A DNA stretch of 6,352 nt from Dehalococcoidia bacterium UBA2777 (GTDB taxonomy: Bacteria; Chloroflexota; Dehalococcoidia; UBA2247; UBA2777): assembly GCA_002352365.1 (NCBI GenBank), contig DEIJ01000144.1, positions 5,247 through 11,598 of the forward strand. The letters are read 5' to 3'. A program made the position numbers and the translations under genes. Shown in pieces: positions 4,300-6,352 of the stretch; position 1 is the stretch's first letter, and every line of letters begins with the position of its first letter. Below the pieces are notes generated by a model. That model had not been told where the DNA came from and did no database searches. It was given only the letters and a program-made list of their open reading frames with translations.

Positions 4300-6352
4300 C
4301 TTTGCTCCTTTCTGAAGTATCACTTGAAGACGGTATCTTCTCATACTCAGAGAATTAGATACCACACTTACCGAACTAAGAGCCATCGCTGCCCCGGCGA
4401 TTACGGGATTTAGTAAAAATCCAGTAAAGGGGTAGAGAATTCCGGCAGCTATAGGGATTCCCAGGGAATTGTAGAAGAAAGCCCAGAAAAGATTTTGCTT
4501 TATTTTTCTCATGGTGTAACTGCTCAGTTCCATGGCTGTGACCACATCTCTTAAGTCTTCCTTTACTAAGACGATGTCTCCTGATTCTATAGCTACATCT
4601 GTTCCCGAGCCTATAGCAATGCCCACATCAGCTTGCACCAAAGCCGGGGCATCGTTGATGCCATCCCCTACCATGACTACTTTCTTGCCCTCTGCTTGTA
4701 ACTTCTTTATCTCTTGGGCTTTGTCCTGAGGTAGAACTTCGGCTAATACTCTTTTTATGCCAAGCTGGGTGGCAATGGCTTGAGTACTTTTCCAATTATC
4801 CCCGGTAATCATTATTACTTCCTTACCCCCTTGTTGCAGGCTATGGACTGCTTCCGGGGCATATTCTTTAATGGTATCGGATATGGCAATGATGCCCTTG
4901 GCTTGTCCATCTACAGCCAGGATGGCTACTGTTTTCCCTTGCTCCTCGAAATTAGCTATTTCCGGTTCCAATTTTTGGGGTTCTTCCCATCCCTTATCGA
5001 CAAAAAGCTTTCTATTGCCCAGTAGAATAGTAGAGCCGTTGTGCTTAGCTATTATCCCTTTCCCGGGAATAGTTTCAAAGCTATCGGCATCGGGGATAGG
5101 GATGGCTTTGTTTTTAGCTTCATTGATTATGGCTTCACCCAGGTGGTGTTCCGACCTTTTTTCGGCTATGGCAGCCAACTTTAAGACGGAGACGGTATCC
5201 CCAGCAAAGGACAGGACATCCCTAACTCGAGGCTTGCCTTCGGTGAGGGTTCCAGTCTTATCAAAAACAATGGTGTTTGTCTGATGAACTTGCTCCAGGG
5301 TTTCGGCACTTCTTATCAGAATGCCGCGCTCAGCCCCAAGACCAGTACCAACCATAATGGCCGTTGGCGTGGCTAAACCCAGAGCACAGGGGCAAGCGAT
5401 GATGATTACGGCAATAAATACCGTCAGGGCAAAGGCCAGTCCTAAACCTTGAAGATACCAGACGAGAAAAGCGATAAGCCCTATAGCTAATACGGTGGGG
5501 ACAAAATAGGCTGATATTCGGTCGGCTATTCTTTGGATGGGTGCCTTGCTCCCCTGGGCTTCTTCCACCAGCCTAACAATTTGCGCCAGGGCAGTGTCCT
5601 CACCCACTTTAGTAGCTTTGAACTTGAAGCTGCCGACCTTGTTTACGGTTGTCCCAATCACCTCGTCACCCACCGCTTTTTCCACGGGTATACTTTCCCC
5701 GGTAAGCATGGACTCATCAACAGCAGAACGACCCTCTGTGATTACACCGTCTACCGGAATCTTTTCTCCAGGTTTGACGATAATGATATCACCGACTTGT
5801 ACCAGCTCCACAGGCATCTCTTGTTCTTCGCCATCTCTGATTACCGTAGCCGCTTTGGCTTGAAGCCCAAGCAGTTTGCGTATAGATTGAGAAGTCCTAC
5901 CTTTAGCCGCCGCTTCTAGCATCCTGCCCAGGAGGATAAACAGGATAAGTAACCCGGCAACTTCGTAATAGAGGTCGTCCATGCCATAATTTGGCTTACC
6001 TGCCCAGCCATGAGAACCAAAAGCAGCTCCGAGCTTTCCCTTCGGCTTAAGTCCTTTGAGATAACAGATAAGGTCAGCAACGGTGGAAAACATCCCGTTA
6101 TTCAGGGTGGGGGAACCGACCAAGATAGCCCTGGCATCGAGAACTTCTTTGATTATGTCGCTCCTATCAGACTTGGTCATCTTCTCGGTGCTCCCCCACA
6201 TGGTGTCGTAGACGATCAGTACCTTGTTCTTGCACTCCGCCTTACCCCAGGTGCCATAGGCGCAAGTTATGGTTTCAGGGTGAGAGCGCCAGATGGCCCC
6301 ATGGCTAGGGGCAATCATGCTGATTTCCAACCCTCCGAGCTTATCTAGGGCC
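4282..6352 (-). CDS. copA: Chimeric frame: flavodiiron C-terminus fused to N-truncated Cu+ P-type ATPase (partial)
   Basis: The frame stays open through the window edge, so the N-terminus is missing. TTG at 6330 (residue 1 for numbering) is internal, because flavodiiron-like sequence continues upstream (ALDKLGG). Residues 1-111 are flavodiiron protein; about 121 onward is a P1B-1 copper exporter. ATPase landmarks: the membrane helix starting YYEVAGLLILF (121-131), TGES (210-213), CPC in the transport helix (313-315), DKTGT with phosphorylated Asp357, SEHHL (393-397, normally SEHPL), GKG (423-425), TGDN (509-512), GDGIND (555-560), Y620-N621 and M649-x-x-S652-S653. The last three transmembrane signatures specify Cu+. 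The N-terminal metal-binding domain and the first three helices (MA, MB, M1) are absent, so copper transport is doubtful. The C-terminal tail is altered by the REP. An assembly join is the main alternative to a real fusion. Confidence 0.85.
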   Translation of the reverse strand, partial: ALDKLGGLEISMIAPSHGAIWRSHPETITCAYGTWGKAECKNKVLIVYDTMWGSTEKMTKSDRSDIIKEVLDARAILVGSPTLNNGMFSTVADLICYLKGLKPKGKLGAAFGSHGWAGKPNYGMDDLYYEVAGLLILFILLGRMLEAAAKGRTSQSIRKLLGLQAKAATVIRDGEEQEMPVELVQVGDIIIVKPGEKIPVDGVITEGRSAVDESMLTGESIPVEKAVGDEVIGTTVNKVGSFKFKATKVGEDTALAQIVRLVEEAQGSKAPIQRIADRISAYFVPTVLAIGLIAFLVWYLQGLGLAFALTVFIAVIIIACPCALGLATPTAIMVGTGLGAERGILIRSAETLEQVHQTNTIVFDKTGTLTEGKPRVRDVLSFAGDTVSVLKLAAIAEKRSEHHLGEAIINEAKNKAIPIPDADSFETIPGKGIIAKHNGSTILLGNRKLFVDKGWEEPQKLEPEIANFEEQGKTVAILAVDGQAKGIIAISDTIKEYAPEAVHSLQQGGKEVIMITGDNWKSTQAIATQLGIKRVLAEVLPQDKAQEIKKLQAEGKKVVMVGDGINDAPALVQADVGIAIGSGTDVAIESGDIVLVKEDLRDVVTAMELSSYTMRKIKQNLFWAFFYNSLGIPIAAGILYPFTGFLLNPVIAGAAMALSSVSVVSNSLSMRRYRLQVILQKGAKVGWVE
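5998..6352 (-). pseudogene. fprA: Flavodiiron protein (A-type flavoprotein) C-terminal remnant within the chimera
   Basis: This is the 5' part of the chimeric frame, running beyond the window. It holds the end of the metallo-beta-lactamase-like diiron domain (MIAPSHGAIWRSHP, 5-18, with the APSHG histidine that ligates iron in the family). The flavodoxin domain follows: VLIVYDTMWGSTEKM (37-51, FMN phosphate loop), ILVGSPTLNNGMF (69-81) and AAFGSHGWAG (102-111). Between Lys53 and Ser54 about 20 residues of the normal domain, the first helix after the phosphate loop and the next strand, are missing, while the frame is kept. Flavodiiron proteins reduce O2 or NO to protect anaerobes. With the internal gap and lost C-terminus, flavin binding is doubtful. 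The boundary with the ATPase lies at about 5965-6000. Confidence 0.75.

Noticed and set aside
4264..4300. G-rich runs in and beside the right REP as a G-quadruplex
   Set aside because: Only two-tier G-runs are available and the palindrome with its GTAG foot explains the sequence better.
4871..5919. Plus-strand open frames within the copper ATPase (4780-5025, 4871-5284, 5533-5919 and others)
   Set aside because: These are mirror frames of the strongly conserved ATPase coding sequence and show no independent features or RBS.

Overview
The window looks like part of the genome of an anaerobic, free-living bacterium. The evidence is a ferredoxin-dependent 2-oxoacid oxidoreductase operon, a flavodiiron (A-type flavoprotein) fragment, clear Shine-Dalgarno sites and a canonical intrinsic terminator. 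The style of the Hsp20 and Kor proteins would fit Chloroflexota (Dehalococcoidia-like) or another deep anaerobic lineage, but that placement is a weak inference. Every gene I can support is on the minus strand, so transcription runs from high to low coordinates.

Layout in transcription order. (1) 6352-4282: one long open frame, entering from beyond the window edge, that is a chimera. The C-terminal part of a flavodiiron protein, with about 20 residues missing from its flavodoxin domain, runs in frame into a Cu+ P1B-type ATPase. That ATPase has lost its metal-binding domain and first membrane helices. (2) 4299-3659: a small REP-type element. It consists of a RAYT (REP-associated tyrosine transposase) gene broken by an in-frame TAA, lying between two inverted 32-nt palindromic repeats. 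Each repeat has a GTAG foot and identical 7-bp stems. The repeat on the copA side supplies the last codons and stop of the chimeric ATPase. (3) 3613-3576: a strong intrinsic terminator that closes this unit and insulates the next gene. (4) 3462-2986: an Hsp20 small heat-shock protein with its own leader. (5) 2702-118: a tightly packed korDABC operon (ferredoxin, alpha, beta, gamma) for a 2-oxoacid:ferredoxin oxidoreductase, probably the 2-oxoglutarate type.

The kor genes work as one complex. KorA and KorB carry the substrate/CoA and thiamine-diphosphate sites, KorD passes electrons to ferredoxin, and KorC completes the enzyme. The genes are coupled by a 4-nt overlap, a 1-nt overlap, and a stop codon placed directly upstream of the next ribosome-binding site. 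The upper half (ATPase plus RAYT) shows decay and rearrangement, whereas the hsp20-kor half looks intact.

No stretch longer than 300 bases lacks a gene. The longest gaps are 2703-2985 (candidate kor promoter and a 12-bp stem) and 3463-3695 (hsp20 leader, terminator, one REP). I saw no tRNA, rRNA or CRISPR array.
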